From contig JAHBVF010000027.1 of the NCBI GenBank assembly GCA_019637685.1, positions 1-64,000 on the forward strand: 64,000 bases of DNA, given 5' to 3'. The notes below the pieces were generated by a model. That model saw only the letters and a list, made by a program, of their open reading frames with translations, searched no databases and was not told the DNA's origin. Every line of letters begins with the position of its first letter. Position 1 is the stretch's first letter. Both the position numbers and the translations under genes were made by a program. Below, in pieces: positions 21,275 to 30,922 of this stretch. The DNA is from Caldilineaceae bacterium. GTDB lineage: Bacteria; Chloroflexota; Anaerolineae; Caldilineales; Caldilineaceae.

Positions 21275-23338
21275 TCACTCCCCCGGCACATTCGCCCGCA
21301 ACTCTGCCAGCCAGACCGTCGCCGAGGAATCACTCGGCGCGCGCCAGTCCCCCCGGGGGGAGAGGCTGCCGCCGCTGCCCACCTTCGGGCTGTTGGGCAC
21401 AGCCGAGCGCTTGAACTGGCTGATCTGAAAGAAGCGGTAGAGGAAGAGTTCCAGCCACTTTTTGATGGTGGGCAGGTCGTACTGGTTGCGTTTGGCTTCG
21501 GGCAAAAACTCCGGCCATTCGCCCCGCGCCCGATCCCCCCAGGCGTGGAGGGCCAGGAAAGCCACTTTGCTGGGACGGAAGCCGTAGCGGGTGATGTAGT
21601 AGAGGTGAAAGTCCTGCAACTCGTAGGGGCCGATCTTCGCCTCCGTACTCTGGGCGGGCTGGGAGCCGTCCTCCCCTTCCCCCGCAGGGACCAGTTCCGG
21701 CGAGATTTCCGTGTCCAGAATCGCTCGCAGAACCCCACTGGTGGTCTCGTCGAACTGGTGGGAGCCGATGACCCAGCGGATCAGATGCTGGATGAGCGTC
21801 TTGGGCACAGAGCCGTTCACATTGTAATGGCTCATGTGGTCGCCCACGCCGTAGGTGGCCCAGCCCAGGGCCAGCTCGCTCAGGTCGCCCGTGCCCAGGA
21901 CGAAAGCGTTGTTGTGGTTCGCCAAGCGGAAGAGATGGCTGGTGCGCTCCCCGGCCTGGACATTCTCAAAAGTGATGTCGTAATTTGGCTCTTCCTCGGC
22001 GAAGGGGTGGCCGATGTCCCGGAACATCTGCATGGCCGACGGGCGGATGTCGATCTCGTGCGCGCTCACCCCCAGGGCTTCCATCAGCCGATGGGCATTC
22101 GTGCGGGTTCCTGCGCTGGTGGCAAAGCCGGGCATTGTATAGGCCAGGATATTCGTGCGGGGCAGACCCAGCCGGTCCATTGTGCGCGCGGCCACAATCA
22201 GCGCCTGGGTGCTGTCCAGCCCGCCGCTGACGCCGATGACAATCTTCTGAATGCCCGTGGCCCGCAGCCGCTGCATCAGCCCGTGGACCTGAATGTTGTA
22301 GGCTTCGTAGGCCCGCTCGTCCCGTTTGGCCCGATCGCTGGGCACAAAAGGGAAGCGCTCCATCCGCCGCCGCAGAGGGATATCTCCCCCAGGCAACGAC
22401 AACTCGAAGGGAACCCGGCGCACCGCGGCCACCCGCTCCCGGTGTTCCTGGGCCGCGTCGTGAAAGCTGGTCAGCCGCATCCGCTCCTGGACCAGCCGCT
22501 CGATATCGATGTCCCCGGTAATCATCTGCGCCCCGTCGGCAAAGCGTTCCGACTCGGCCAGCAGTTTGCCGTTCTCGTAGATGAGCGCGTGGCCGTCCCA
22601 GGCCAGATCGGTGGTGGATTCCCCCGGCCCGGCCGCGCTGTAGAGATAACCGGCGATGCACTTGCCTGACTGGCCCGCGCAGAGTTCGTGGCGGTAGTCG
22701 GCCTTGCCCACAGTGATATTCGAGGCCGACAGATTGGCCAGAACCGTCGCACCGGCCAGCGCGGCGTAGGTGCTGGGCGGGATGGGCGTCCACACGTCCT
22801 CGCAGATTTCCACGTGCAGGCCGAATCCGGGCAGATTCTCCGCGGCGAAAATCAGATCGTTGCCAAAGGCAACCGTCTCGCCCAGAAAGCGCACCTCTCG
22901 GAAGTAGGCGTGGCGGGCCGAGACAAACTGGCGTTTTTCGTAGAATTCCCGGTAGTTGGGCAGGTATGTTTTGGGCGCAATCCCCAGCACCCGCCCCCGG
23001 TGGATGACAACCCCGCAGTTGTAGAGTCCCCCCTCAAAGCGCAGGGGCGCGCCCACCAACAGCAACGGCGCCAGTTCCCGGCTGGCTTCCACCACCGCGG
23101 CCACGCCCGCCACTGTCGCTTCCAGCAGCGCGTCCTGGTGGAAGAGATCGTCGATGGCGTAGGCGCTGATGCCCATCTCCGGGAAGAGAGCGACGACCGC
23201 GTTTTCGGCGTGGGCGCGGCGGGCCAGTTCGATGGTTTGGGCCGCGTTGAAGGCTGGCTCGGCCACCCGTACCGGCGGCACACAGACCGCGGCCCGGGCA
23301 AAGCCGTGGGTGTAAATGGAGTGGAAAGGTCGAGGCAT
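21275..23338 (-). CDS. nadE: Glutamine-dependent NAD+ synthetase
   Basis: 687 aa, the long glutamine-hydrolysing form. The N-terminal nitrilase-type amidase domain shows the Glu54-Lys123-Cys179 triad ([22 protein letters not shown]), releasing ammonia from glutamine. The C-terminal synthetase domain has the PP-loop [10 protein letters not shown] (about 367-376) that adenylates nicotinate adenine dinucleotide, giving NAD+ in the cytoplasm. C-terminal WLAEL and [32 protein letters not shown] tail are as in family members. The ATG lacks an obvious Shine-Dalgarno. Upstream-pathway genes nadC-nadA lie 34 kb away. Confidence 0.95.
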   Translation of the reverse strand: MPRPFHSIYTHGFARAAVCVPPVRVAEPAFNAAQTIELARRAHAENAVVALFPEMGISAYAIDDLFHQDALLEATVAGVAAVVEASRELAPLLLVGAPLRFEGGLYNCGVVIHRGRVLGIAPKTYLPNYREFYEKRQFVSARHAYFREVRFLGETVAFGNDLIFAAENLPGFGLHVEICEDVWTPIPPSTYAALAGATVLANLSASNITVGKADYRHELCAGQSGKCIAGYLYSAAGPGESTTDLAWDGHALIYENGKLLAESERFADGAQMITGDIDIERLVQERMRLTSFHDAAQEHRERVAAVRRVPFELSLPGGDIPLRRRMERFPFVPSDRAKRDERAYEAYNIQVHGLMQRLRATGIQKIVIGVSGGLDSTQALIVAARTMDRLGLPRTNILAYTMPGFATSAGTRTNAHRLMEALGVSAHEIDIRPSAMQMFRDIGHPFAEEEPNYDITFENVQAGERTSHLFRLANHNNAFVLGTGDLSELALGWATYGVGDHMSHYNVNGSVPKTLIQHLIRWVIGSHQFDETTSGVLRAILDTEISPELVPAGEGEDGSQPAQSTEAKIGPYELQDFHLYYITRYGFRPSKVAFLALHAWGDRARGEWPEFLPEAKRNQYDLPTIKKWLELFLYRFFQISQFKRSAVPNSPKVGSGGSLSPRGDWRAPSDSSATVWLAELRANVPGE

Positions 23339-23513
23339 GGGGTGCTTGCTCGCATGGGTGGACAGCGGACGAATGGCCGCGGGTGAAGTGATGATAGCTG
23401 TTGCTGATTATCCCGGAAAAGGCAGAAGGGGGCAAGTTGGGGGAAACGCGGAGGGCAAAATCGAATGGGGACAAATCCGTTCTGTGCGGGGGTGGCCACA
23501 GTCTGAAAATTTG

Positions 23514-23569
23514 CCTGCCAAAGCCCCGTATGCAGCGATTTGTTCGCTTGTGTACGGGGCTTTGGCAGG
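23514..23569 (-). terminator. Strong hairpin downstream of the DUF4157 gene
   Basis: A 17-bp perfect stem (CCTGCCAAAGCCCCGTA / TACGGGGCTTTGGCAGG) lies just after the DUF4157 stop on the minus strand, followed by AAATTTTC. The 23339-23592 gap has no gene. Confidence 0.65.
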
Positions 23570-23592
23570 CAGGTTTGCCTGTTGGGATAGGG

Positions 23593-26500
23593 CTAAAATG
23601 GTTGACCGTCGTGTTCGACCGCGGGCCCCATCAGGCCATCGATATTCAGTGTATGCTGCTTGGCCAGGCCATCAAGGCTTTTGTCGAGCATTTTTACCTT
23701 CTTGGCGGTTGCTTCTTCAAAGAGGCCATCTTCTCCTAATTGCCTGAGTGTTGTGTCATTCCAGTTATCCAGGGGTTGCTCTCCGCCATCCGAAATGACG
23801 CTCCCTGGGAAACGATCCTCAATGGCGTCAGCCGATGCAGCGTCATCCCCATAGCCATTCAGGATCTTAAAGACAGCCTCGCGGGACATTTTGGATGTGC
23901 GCGCCTGATACGCAACCCCGTCACTCACACCGGCAGAAAGCATTTTATTGTCTCCATAGACATAGCCGACCTGGTCCCCATTTCTGGCTCTCACTTCCAG
24001 ACCTTCCACGCAGAATTTGTCGTGGAAGACACCTGTTGCCCCCTGCAAAAGGGCGCTGTTCAGGAAACGCTGATAGCTCTCCAGGTTGAACTCATGCGCG
24101 GCGGTTTCATAATCATTCGCGGCCACCCGTGATTTATAGGCACTGGAACCGTTCTCCTTCACAACATTGACCTGTGTCTCGTCCAATGAATAGACGTCCT
24201 GTTTTCTCGCCCGTCCCAGACGGCTCCACGTACCGGTTCCGGGTACTTTGTCTTGTTTTATTTTGCAGAAATTCTGTTGCACCAGCAGGTTCATCAATCG
24301 TTGGGCCTCTTCCGTGGCTGCCCTTGCGTTGTCATAGCCCGCCATTGACGGGTATTCGTCCACTACTTTGTCAGGTGTCAAATGTTTGTAGGCGTGGTTT
24401 TGGGCAGCCTGATGCCGCCACCACATCATCAATCGAATCTCCGGCTGGACAGCCATGCCAACACTTTCCGCGGCCGTGGCCGCTCCGGGCGTTTCGGGCG
24501 AATCAGCCAGATTTTCCAGCGCCTGGGGATTGCTGGTCAAATTCTGGGAGGTCATTGTGCTGATCATCGCCCACTTTTCGCGGGCCACCCAATGCTTTTT
24601 GCCGTTTGCATTGAGCCATTCCAGGAAGAACTGCATAATTTTGGTCTTGTCGATCAGATGCCCGGCGGCGAAGGAGTCCTGCAAATAATGTTCACCAAAG
24701 GCATTGGCCAGCAGTGCTCGATTGGCTAGTTCCTTCTCCTCTTGTTGCCACATTTGCAATTGTGCTGGTGTGGCATGCGCGTCTCCCCGCGCAACACCAT
24801 TGATGACAAGTCGCCGTTGCCAGGCGTCCTCGGCCAGCCCACGTGCCTGCTCGTGATACCTACGCCAGGTGTTCCAGCTTTCTGGGGCAAAATGGCATGC
24901 ATTTCGGGTCAGCGATCCAAAGTAGGCCTGGCTCTCTTCGCCTTCCCTGCTCGTAGCTGTGTTGAGCTCTTTGTTCTTGGTCACCTTGTAAAATTGTTGA
25001 TTCCAGGCTTTGGCTCTTGGCCCGGTTGCGCCAGCAAAACCTTGCCAACTTCGTTTTATCTGTGATGGGCTGTCCTCGTCAGGAAACAATTCCTTGAACA
25101 GATTGTTCAACTCTATGTATGTCTGTTGCCGTATTCCCTGGAGGATAGCCACGACATTTTGCTTGGGTGTATTTTCCAATGCTGCCAAATTGCCGAACAT
25201 ATCTGGCAACGCATTGATTTCGCTGTACGTGGCGACGACCGTTTCCCCATTGCGGACGGGTATCACCACAATCGGCACCTGCCACGTTTCGTCTGCGTGC
25301 CGTTCCACCTGTCCACTTGCCTCTCGCAGGGTTTCCCCGTGGGCTTCAGGGTCTTCCCGCCACGCGTTCAAGCGTTCCATCTCCTGGATGATGGTATGGC
25401 GGACATTCGCCATGGCGTCCCGATTCTCTGCTTCTTCTCCGTTCTGTTTTGCCTGTCGCACAAATGGGATTTCAGCCAGCTTGTCTGGTTCTACCTGGCC
25501 CAACAAATAGTGCTCAAAAGAGGAATGGCGCTGGACAATATCCGTGCTGCCCGTGCCGGGCTGGACGGTTGGGGTAGTAACGGAAGGGGGCGCTGACTGG
25601 GGCAGAAATGTAGCCTGTACGACATTTTTTTTGCCGGCGCATCCCGCGCATGCACAGCCAAAGCCGTGGGAATTGTTCTCCTTTCGTTGTAGGTCGAACT
25701 CACTGCTGCTACAACTGGCACACCCACAGCCTTGGTGGTGTCGCTGAATTATTGTATCTGGCGTCCGTTGGACAGCCCCGCCCGCAGCCCCGTGGACAGC
25801 GCTGTGTGGCTCTGGGCGCGCCGACCCTTCGCGCGTTGCGCAGGATGGACACTGGCATGCCGTGCCAGGCGATTCTTTTCTTTGCAGGGGGGCTGCGCCT
25901 TGCTGCACAGTGTGGGTTAGCTCGTGAGCCAATAGCTCCTTTCCGCCACTGCTCTCCGGGCTGTACTCGCCCTGACGGAAAAAGATATCGTTGCCGGTTG
26001 TGAAGGCCCGGGCATTGAGCGAGCGGTTGAGGGTATCTGACTGGGCATCCGTATGCACACGCACCCCGCCGAAATAGGCCCCAAATGCGCTCTCCATCTC
26101 TCCCCGCGTCCTTGTGTCCAGCCGGCTGCCCCGGCCCTTGGCCTGCCGGATCGTCTGGCCCACACCTTCCTCCACCTCGCCGCCGACCCGCCCGTGGGGA
26201 CTCGCTGTTTTGCGCTGGATTTTTGGCAGAGGGGCGACACTCAGCGGCAGGGTCTGTGTGTTCTGCGCCAATTGTGGAATCGCGCTTGTCTCCGCTCGGG
26301 TGCTGGCGCGTATTTTGTTTGTTGCTCTCGCCAATTGCGTCGGGGATATCCTGAAGGCGGGGGGGCAGTTGGGCTTTTGGCTCCGCTGCATGTGAGGGAT
26401 AGAAGACCGATAGCGCCGGGATAAGATCGAGTCCAGGCTTTCTGGATGCCTGTCATTCCCTTTCCGTTGAAGAGGTTCCTGGGAAGACGCAAGATCGCCA

Positions 26501-26808
26501 ACTGCTGACTGATTTTTGGGGTCTGCCTCTCCTGCCCCACGTCTACCCTTCGGGCCAGCCTTCTGTTGTGTGTGAAAATCTGCCCTCCCGCTCAGCAGGC
26601 GGCTGGTGGCCCGGTTGCCAATCGTCCGCTGCAACTGAAGGATATCTGTCGTGGTCAGCGCGCCAGAAGGCGATTGCACACGCTGCACAAGCTCTTGAAA
26701 TGAAGCAGGCGAAAAGCCCACACCTGCTATCTGGGGCGTTCGTGGATTGGCTGCGTGTGGAGACGTTTTTGCTCGGACCAAACGACGGGGTGTGGGCGCG
26801 CGTCTCAT
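23593..26808 (-). CDS. DUF4157 (eCIS-associated) protein with zinc-PLC-like C-terminal region
   Basis: 1071 aa from the ATG at 26808 (AAAGGG upstream). Residues 1-225: low-complexity, with repeated QRK/QRH motifs typical of DUF4157 proteins. Residues about 228-305: DUF4157 core ending in the metallopeptidase-like HELTHTVQQ (HExxH at 295-299). Residues 318-390: three CxCxxC motifs (CQCPSC, CGCASC, CACAGC). From about 470 to the end: a large domain with ACHFAPESWNTW (His639), RYH (His652) and EHYLQDSFAAGH (His707, Asp711, His717), a pattern recalling the Zn-binding H/D set of phospholipase C/P1 nuclease folds (inference). DUF4157 marks cargo of extracellular contractile injection systems in many bacteria. 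No sheath or tube genes are here, so it is an orphan cargo/toxin candidate. Confidence 0.75.
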   Translation of the reverse strand: MRRAPTPRRLVRAKTSPHAANPRTPQIAGVGFSPASFQELVQRVQSPSGALTTTDILQLQRTIGNRATSRLLSGRADFHTQQKAGPKGRRGAGEADPKNQSAVGDLASSQEPLQRKGNDRHPESLDSILSRRYRSSIPHMQRSQKPNCPPAFRISPTQLARATNKIRASTRAETSAIPQLAQNTQTLPLSVAPLPKIQRKTASPHGRVGGEVEEGVGQTIRQAKGRGSRLDTRTRGEMESAFGAYFGGVRVHTDAQSDTLNRSLNARAFTTGNDIFFRQGEYSPESSGGKELLAHELTHTVQQGAAPLQRKESPGTACQCPSCATREGSARPEPHSAVHGAAGGAVQRTPDTIIQRHHQGCGCASCSSSEFDLQRKENNSHGFGCACAGCAGKKNVVQATFLPQSAPPSVTTPTVQPGTGSTDIVQRHSSFEHYLLGQVEPDKLAEIPFVRQAKQNGEEAENRDAMANVRHTIIQEMERLNAWREDPEAHGETLREASGQVERHADETWQVPIVVIPVRNGETVVATYSEINALPDMFGNLAALENTPKQNVVAILQGIRQQTYIELNNLFKELFPDEDSPSQIKRSWQGFAGATGPRAKAWNQQFYKVTKNKELNTATSREGEESQAYFGSLTRNACHFAPESWNTWRRYHEQARGLAEDAWQRRLVINGVARGDAHATPAQLQMWQQEEKELANRALLANAFGEHYLQDSFAAGHLIDKTKIMQFFLEWLNANGKKHWVAREKWAMISTMTSQNLTSNPQALENLADSPETPGAATAAESVGMAVQPEIRLMMWWRHQAAQNHAYKHLTPDKVVDEYPSMAGYDNARAATEEAQRLMNLLVQQNFCKIKQDKVPGTGTWSRLGRARKQDVYSLDETQVNVVKENGSSAYKSRVAANDYETAAHEFNLESYQRFLNSALLQGATGVFHDKFCVEGLEVRARNGDQVGYVYGDNKMLSAGVSDGVAYQARTSKMSREAVFKILNGYGDDAASADAIEDRFPGSVISDGGEQPLDNWNDTTLRQLGEDGLFEEATAKKVKMLDKSLDGLAKQHTLNIDGLMGPAVEHDGQPF

Positions 26809-26866
26809 CTTATGTCCCTTTCTCACAAAGTGAATCGGGGGATAACACAGAGCGCAGGTGAGCGTC

Positions 26867-26895
26867 AGTATAGCAGGCCACTACAAATGGGGCAA
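26867..26895 (-). promoter_or_regulatory. Sigma-70-like promoter of the DUF4157 gene
   Basis: On the minus strand TTGCCC (26890-26895) and TATACT (26867-26872) are spaced by 17 bp, giving a leader of about 50 nt. Confidence 0.65.
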
Positions 26896-26955
26896 ACAGC
26901 CAAAATTTGCCTGGAAACAAAGGAGTTGACAGGGCGGAGCCGGCCCTTCCGCAAT

Positions 26956-26989
26956 TGAAAAAGCCATCCAGAAATCTTCCTGGATGGCT
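26956..26989 (-). terminator. Terminator of the tRNA cluster
   Basis: Minus-strand stem AGCCATCCAGGAA / TTTCTGGATGGCT followed by TTTTTCAATT, 30 bp beyond the 3' end of tRNA-His. Confidence 0.85.
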
Positions 26990-27018
26990 CAGTCATAAAA
27001 CTCAGTTGCAAAGATGGG

Positions 27019-27094
27019 TGGGGCGCCTAACGGGGCTCGAACCCGTAACCTCCTGATCCACAATCAGGCGCTCTGCCATTGAGCTATAGGCGCC
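27019..27094 (-). tRNA. tRNA-His (anticodon GTG)
   Basis: Cloverleaf begins G(-1)GCGCCTATAGCTC, with the extra G(-1) pairing C73, the identity element of histidine tRNA. The anticodon loop reads ATTGTGGAT and the T-loop GGGTTCGAGCC. The 3' CCA is encoded. Last gene of the tRNA cluster. Confidence 0.97.
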
Positions 27095-27113
27095 ATAAAG
27101 CGCAATTCATTTG

Positions 27114-27150
27114 AAAAACTGAGCCGGGGAGGGAAGAACCCACCCCGGCT
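27114..27150 (-). terminator. Terminator after tRNA-Gln
   Basis: Stem AGCCGGGG / CCCCGGCT followed on the minus strand by CAGTTTTTC, between tRNA-Gln and tRNA-His. This suggests that tRNA-His is partly independent. Confidence 0.7.
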
Positions 27151-27152
27151 GT

Positions 27153-27226
27153 TGGCTGGGGGACAGGGACTCGAACCCCGATTCACGGCTCCAAAGGCCG
27201 GTGTCCTGCCATTAGACGATCCCCCA
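27153..27226 (-). tRNA. tRNA-Gln (anticodon TTG)
   Basis: Starts TGGGGGATCGTCTAATGG, as usual for glutamine tRNA (U1). The anticodon loop is CTTTGGA, the T-arm GGGGTTCGAGTCCC, and the acceptor end CCCCCAGCCA with an encoded CCA. Confidence 0.97.
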
Positions 27227-27262
27227 TCAGTCTGGGGTCTCCCGCCAGGCCGGGGATATTTA

Positions 27263-27338
27263 TGGTGCCGAGGCCCAGACTCGAACTGGGGACACACGGA
27301 TTTTCAGTCCGATGCTCTACCGACTGAGCTACCTCGGC
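27263..27338 (-). tRNA. tRNA-Phe (anticodon GAA)
   Basis: Acceptor GCCGAGG/CCTCGGC, D-arm AGCTCAGTCGGTAGAGC, anticodon loop CTGAAAA, T-loop GTTCGAGTC, discriminator A and encoded CCA. Confidence 0.97.
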
Positions 27339-27339
27339 A

Positions 27340-27368
27340 AACAAGAGCCGACCCATCAGGTCGGCTCT
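27340..27368 (-). terminator. Hairpin between tRNA-Gly and tRNA-Phe
   Basis: A 9-bp perfect stem (AGAGCCGAC / GTCGGCTCT) with a 7-nt loop, followed by TTGTTTG on the minus strand. It may be a weak terminator or an RNase processing site. Confidence 0.5.
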
Positions 27369-27371
27369 GAG

Positions 27372-27444
<73 letters not shown>

Positions 27445-27600
27445 GAACTCTCAATATTACTAAACAAGTGTACCACTCTCGCCCAACAAATGCAAATCCA
27501 TTTTCTCGCTAAAACCGGCCAAAACCAGAGCACAAATTTAGCGAATTTTATCGGTTCAACAGGCAAACAAAACGCTTTGTCATTTCCGACTCTTCTTCAG

Positions 27601-27672
27601 TGGACCCGGTCGGATTCGAACCGACGGTCTCCTCCTTGCAAAGGAGGCGCCTTCCCACTCGGCTACGGGCCC
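27601..27672 (-). tRNA. tRNA-Ala (anticodon TGC)
   Basis: Acceptor GGGCCCG pairs with CGGGTCC, giving the G3-U70 wobble that defines alanine tRNA. The anticodon loop is TTTGCAA. The D-arm (AGCCGAGTGGGAAGGC) is unusual for alanine. The CCA is not encoded. The preceding stretch 27444-27600 holds no gene. Confidence 0.93.
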
Positions 27673-27707
27673 GGATTAATGGCGAATGGGTCATTCCCCA
27701 TTCAACA

Positions 27708-27793
<86 letters not shown>

Positions 27794-27867
27794 ACTTTGG
27801 CGGTCTGGATGCCCAGACGCACCCTCTCTTTCCTGCTCCCTACATTTCTTGCATGTGCTGTGTTTCC

Positions 27868-28310
<443 letters not shown>

Positions 28311-28350
28311 CTTCTAATTCTCATTTTTTAATCTGCCCACAACAGACAAA

Positions 28351-28379
28351 ATCCTACCACGCCCACCCGCGTCTGTCAA
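28351..28379 (-). promoter_or_regulatory. Promoter of rnpB
   Basis: Minus-strand TTGACA (28374-28379), 17-bp spacer, TAGGAT (28351-28356), about 40 bp upstream of the rnpB 5' helix. Confidence 0.8.
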
Positions 28380-28401
28380 ATTTGGGCCACTTTCGGGCAA
28401 T

Positions 28402-28451
28402 CCAGACAGCAGGGGATCGACTGTGCCAACAATCGATCCCCTGCTGTCTGG
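28402..28451 (-). terminator. Hairpin downstream of the ManD-like gene
   Basis: A 19-bp perfect stem (CCAGACAGCAGGGGATCGA and its complement) with a 12-nt loop lies 28 bp after the stop codon. There is no T-run, but the length of the stem makes it a likely transcript end or a palindromic repeat. Confidence 0.6.
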
Positions 28452-28479
28452 GCCTACATTTTAATTTGAGACGGGTCAA

Positions 28480-29682
28480 TTAGGGACGGGCTGGTGTGCC
28501 GTCCGGCCAGCGGGTCTGGGTCCAATCCTCAATTGTATCCTGGGCGGGATACTTGGCGGCCAATTTTTCGTCGATGTCAATGCCCAACCCCGGCTTGTCA
28601 TTGGGATACATATAGCCGTTGCGTACTTCGGGCAGGCCGGGGAACATCTCGTAGACCAGTTCGTTGAAGCGACACCACTCCTGAATGCCGAAGTTAGGAG
28701 CCCACAGGTCCAGATGCAGATTGGCCGCGTGGCCCACGGGCGAGGTGTCTCCCGGTCCGTGCCAGGCGGTCTTGATATTGTACTGGTGGCCCATGGCCGC
28801 GATGTGTTTGGCCGGGGTGATGCCGCCCATCTGGCTCACGTGCATGCGCAGATAGTCGATCAGCCGGTTCTGGATGAGAGGCAACCACTCGTGGGGGCTG
28901 TTGAAAAGTTCACCCATGGCCAAGGGTGTGGCACACTGGCCGCGTATGATTTTGAACCATTCGTTGTCCTCCGGGGCCAGCGCATCCTCCAGAAAGAAGA
29001 GCTTGAACTCCTCCACATCTTTGGCAAACTGTACCGCGTGGATGGGTTGCAGCCGCTCGTGGATGTCGTGCAACAGTTCCACTGTGTCGCCCACTTCGCC
29101 GCGCACGTGGGCCATCATCCCCAGCATATTGCGGCAGTAGGCCCGGGGATCGTAGTAGGCTCCGTCCGGCGCGCCCTCAGGCTTGACCATCTGGTCGCCC
29201 TTGCCGCCATACCCACCCATTTGGATACGGATGTAGCGAAAGCCTTCTGCCTGGAGCTTGCGCACGCTGTCCACTACTTCCTGCGGGTCGCGGCCGTTGG
29301 CGTGGCTATAGGTGGCCGCGGCTTCTCTGGTCTTGCCGCCCAGCAGATCATAGACAGGCATCCCTGCCATTTTGCCTTTGATGTCCCACAGGGCCTGGTC
29401 GATGCCAGAGATGGCGTTGTTCAGCACTGGCCCGTTGCGCCAATAGCTGTGGACCATCGCCATCTGCCAGAACTCCTCAATACGGCTCACATCCCGGCCG
29501 GTGGCAAAGGGGATGACGTGGCCTTCCAGCGCGGCCACCACCGCGCGCCAGCGCTGGGTGAAGGTGGCGCAACCCAGGCCATAAAGACCCGGTTCCGATG
29601 TGTTGACTTTGACAATCACCAGCCGGGAACCCGCGGGCTGGGTGGTGATCACCTGAATGTTATCGATGGTAACGGGGGCCAT
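28480..29682 (-). CDS. Mandelate racemase/enolase-superfamily sugar-acid dehydratase (ManD-like)
   Basis: 400 codons from the ATG at 29682 (AAGGAGAT upstream). Enolase-superfamily fold: N-terminal capping domain and TIM barrel. The metal ligands and bases of the mannonate-dehydratase group are readable: DIHERL (Asp plus His), LEDALAPED (Glu), MGELF (Glu), and HGPGD (His). The family dehydrates D-mannonate or D-gluconate to 2-keto-3-deoxy sugar acid; many members have weak or other activity, so the exact substrate is open. Long sugar-acid catabolic neighbours are absent; the next gene on the strand is a ferredoxin. Confidence 0.88.
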   Translation of the reverse strand: MAPVTIDNIQVITTQPAGSRLVIVKVNTSEPGLYGLGCATFTQRWRAVVAALEGHVIPFATGRDVSRIEEFWQMAMVHSYWRNGPVLNNAISGIDQALWDIKGKMAGMPVYDLLGGKTREAAATYSHANGRDPQEVVDSVRKLQAEGFRYIRIQMGGYGGKGDQMVKPEGAPDGAYYDPRAYCRNMLGMMAHVRGEVGDTVELLHDIHERLQPIHAVQFAKDVEEFKLFFLEDALAPEDNEWFKIIRGQCATPLAMGELFNSPHEWLPLIQNRLIDYLRMHVSQMGGITPAKHIAAMGHQYNIKTAWHGPGDTSPVGHAANLHLDLWAPNFGIQEWCRFNELVYEMFPGLPEVRNGYMYPNDKPGLGIDIDEKLAAKYPAQDTIEDWTQTRWPDGTPARP

Positions 29683-29818
29683 TGCGGTGGGGATCTCCTT
29701 TGGGATGTTGGGGTGAAGGAATATCAGGGCCAGCAGCCCTTGGGGGAGTATACACTTGCTGACGGCAGTGGGCAAATGGGGTGAATATGTGCCTGGTTCT
29801 GATTCCTCCCTCGCTTTG

Positions 29819-30130
29819 TCACGGCTGCAACCGATGAAAAATATATTCTTCCACTGGTCGTCCCTCCCCCAGGTGTTCGTCGATAATCCGGTCCAACACG
29901 GCTTCGTCCACGTGGTGATACCAGACGCCTTCCGGGTAGACGACGACGAGTGGTCCGCCCGCGCAGACGCCCAGGCAGGGGGTGGTCCCCCGCTTGACCC
30001 GCGCCGGGTTTTCGTAGTGGCCCAGCTCGCCCAGCCGCGCGGCCAGCCGCTGATAGAGCCGGGCTGCCTGGCCGTCCGGATCGCAGTATCTGCCCGTGCA
30101 GATCAGCAGATGGCGGCCATAGGCGGACAT
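29819..30130 (-). CDS. Thioredoxin-like [2Fe-2S] ferredoxin
   Basis: 103 aa from the ATG at 30130; longer readings run into the repeat array. Cys ligands are CTGRYC near residue 11-16 and CLGVCAGGP near 56, as in the thioredoxin-fold 2Fe-2S ferredoxins found beside cobalamin genes. It is last in the run PduO, BtuD, BtuC, BtuF on the minus strand, so it may donate electrons for cobalt reduction before adenosylation (inference). Confidence 0.85.
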   Translation of the reverse strand: MSAYGRHLLICTGRYCDPDGQAARLYQRLAARLGELGHYENPARVKRGTTPCLGVCAGGPLVVVYPEGVWYHHVDEAVLDRIIDEHLGEGRPVEEYIFHRLQP

Positions 30131-30140
30131 TACGGGTGGA

Positions 30141-30265
30141 GCGGGAGATTGGGTCATTGGGTAGATTCGGTGATTGGATAAATTGGGTGATTGGGTGATT
30201 GGGTGAGTAGGTGATTGTGAAGTCCCGATTCGACACTTCACAATCACCCAATATCCAAATCACCT
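30141..30265. repeat. Octamer TGATTGGG array with inverted arm
   Basis: GTGATTGG GTGATTGG GTGAGTAG GTGATTG units at 8-bp spacing run up to 30215, and are followed by the complementary series CACAATCACCCAATATCC to 30265; the arms GAGTAGGTGATTGTGAAG and CTTCACAATCACC pair. It fills the gap between the PduO stop and the ferredoxin start. Confidence 0.85.
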
Positions 30266-30267
30266 AC

Positions 30268-30831
30268 TCACGCCAGCGTGTCCCACAGCGGCTCGGCCAC
30301 GCCCTGCACGTGATTTTCATAGCGGGCCATCACAAAGAGCGCGTCGGAGAGACGGTTGAGATAGGCCAGGACATGCCCGCCAATGGCTTCCTCTTTTGCC
30401 AGCGCCGTGACGATGCGCTCGGCCCGGCGGCAGACAGTGCGGGCCACGTGAAGTTGCGCGGAGCCGAGAGAGCCACCGGGCAGGATGAAATTTTCCAGAG
30501 GACCGACAATAGCAGTCATTTCGTCGATGAGCGCTTCCAGCACCCGCACGTGGCGCTCGCTAATCTCCGGCAGGGCATATTTCACTTTGTCCTCCTCCAC
30601 AAAGCAGAGGTCCGACCCCAGATGGAAGAGTTCGTTCTGAATGACAGGCAGCACCCCGGCCAGCCGTTCGCACAGTCCTCCGGCCAGGGCCACGCCCAGC
30701 ACTGAATTGAGTTCGTCCACAGTGCCGTAGGCTTCCACCCGCAGGGAATCCTTGGCAACCCGCTGGCCGCCGCCCAGGGCTGTGTCGCCGCCGTCGCCCT
30801 TGCGTGTGTAAATTTTTGTCAGTCTGGGCAT
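30268..30831 (-). CDS. pduO: ATP:cob(I)alamin adenosyltransferase, PduO type
   Basis: 187 aa from the ATG at 30831. The PduO-type N-terminal ATP-binding motif is [15 protein letters not shown], followed by [12 protein letters not shown] and the C-terminal CRRAERIV and [14 protein letters not shown] motifs. It transfers the adenosyl group from ATP to cob(I)alamin, making coenzyme B12 in the cytoplasm. It follows the corrinoid importer on the same strand, as expected for salvaged cobalamin. The adjacent ferredoxin may be a reductant. Confidence 0.93.
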   Translation of the reverse strand: MPRLTKIYTRKGDGGDTALGGGQRVAKDSLRVEAYGTVDELNSVLGVALAGGLCERLAGVLPVIQNELFHLGSDLCFVEEDKVKYALPEISERHVRVLEALIDEMTAIVGPLENFILPGGSLGSAQLHVARTVCRRAERIVTALAKEEAIGGHVLAYLNRLSDALFVMARYENHVQGVAEPLWDTLA

Positions 30832-30922
30832 TACAAAATCTCCGTATGGGTAGAACACAGATTGCGCAGAAGCACAGATTTACGCAGATTTTTTATCCGC
30901 GCCTATCCGCCCAATCAGCGTT

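Noticed and set aside
23593..26808. Full contractile injection system locus
   Set aside because: Only the DUF4157 protein is present; no sheath, tube, baseplate or AAA gene appears on either side.
28480..30831. Operon from BtuF through to the ManD-like dehydratase
   Set aside because: A gap of about 137 bp and a separate Shine-Dalgarno, and unrelated function, make co-regulation by cobalamin unproven.
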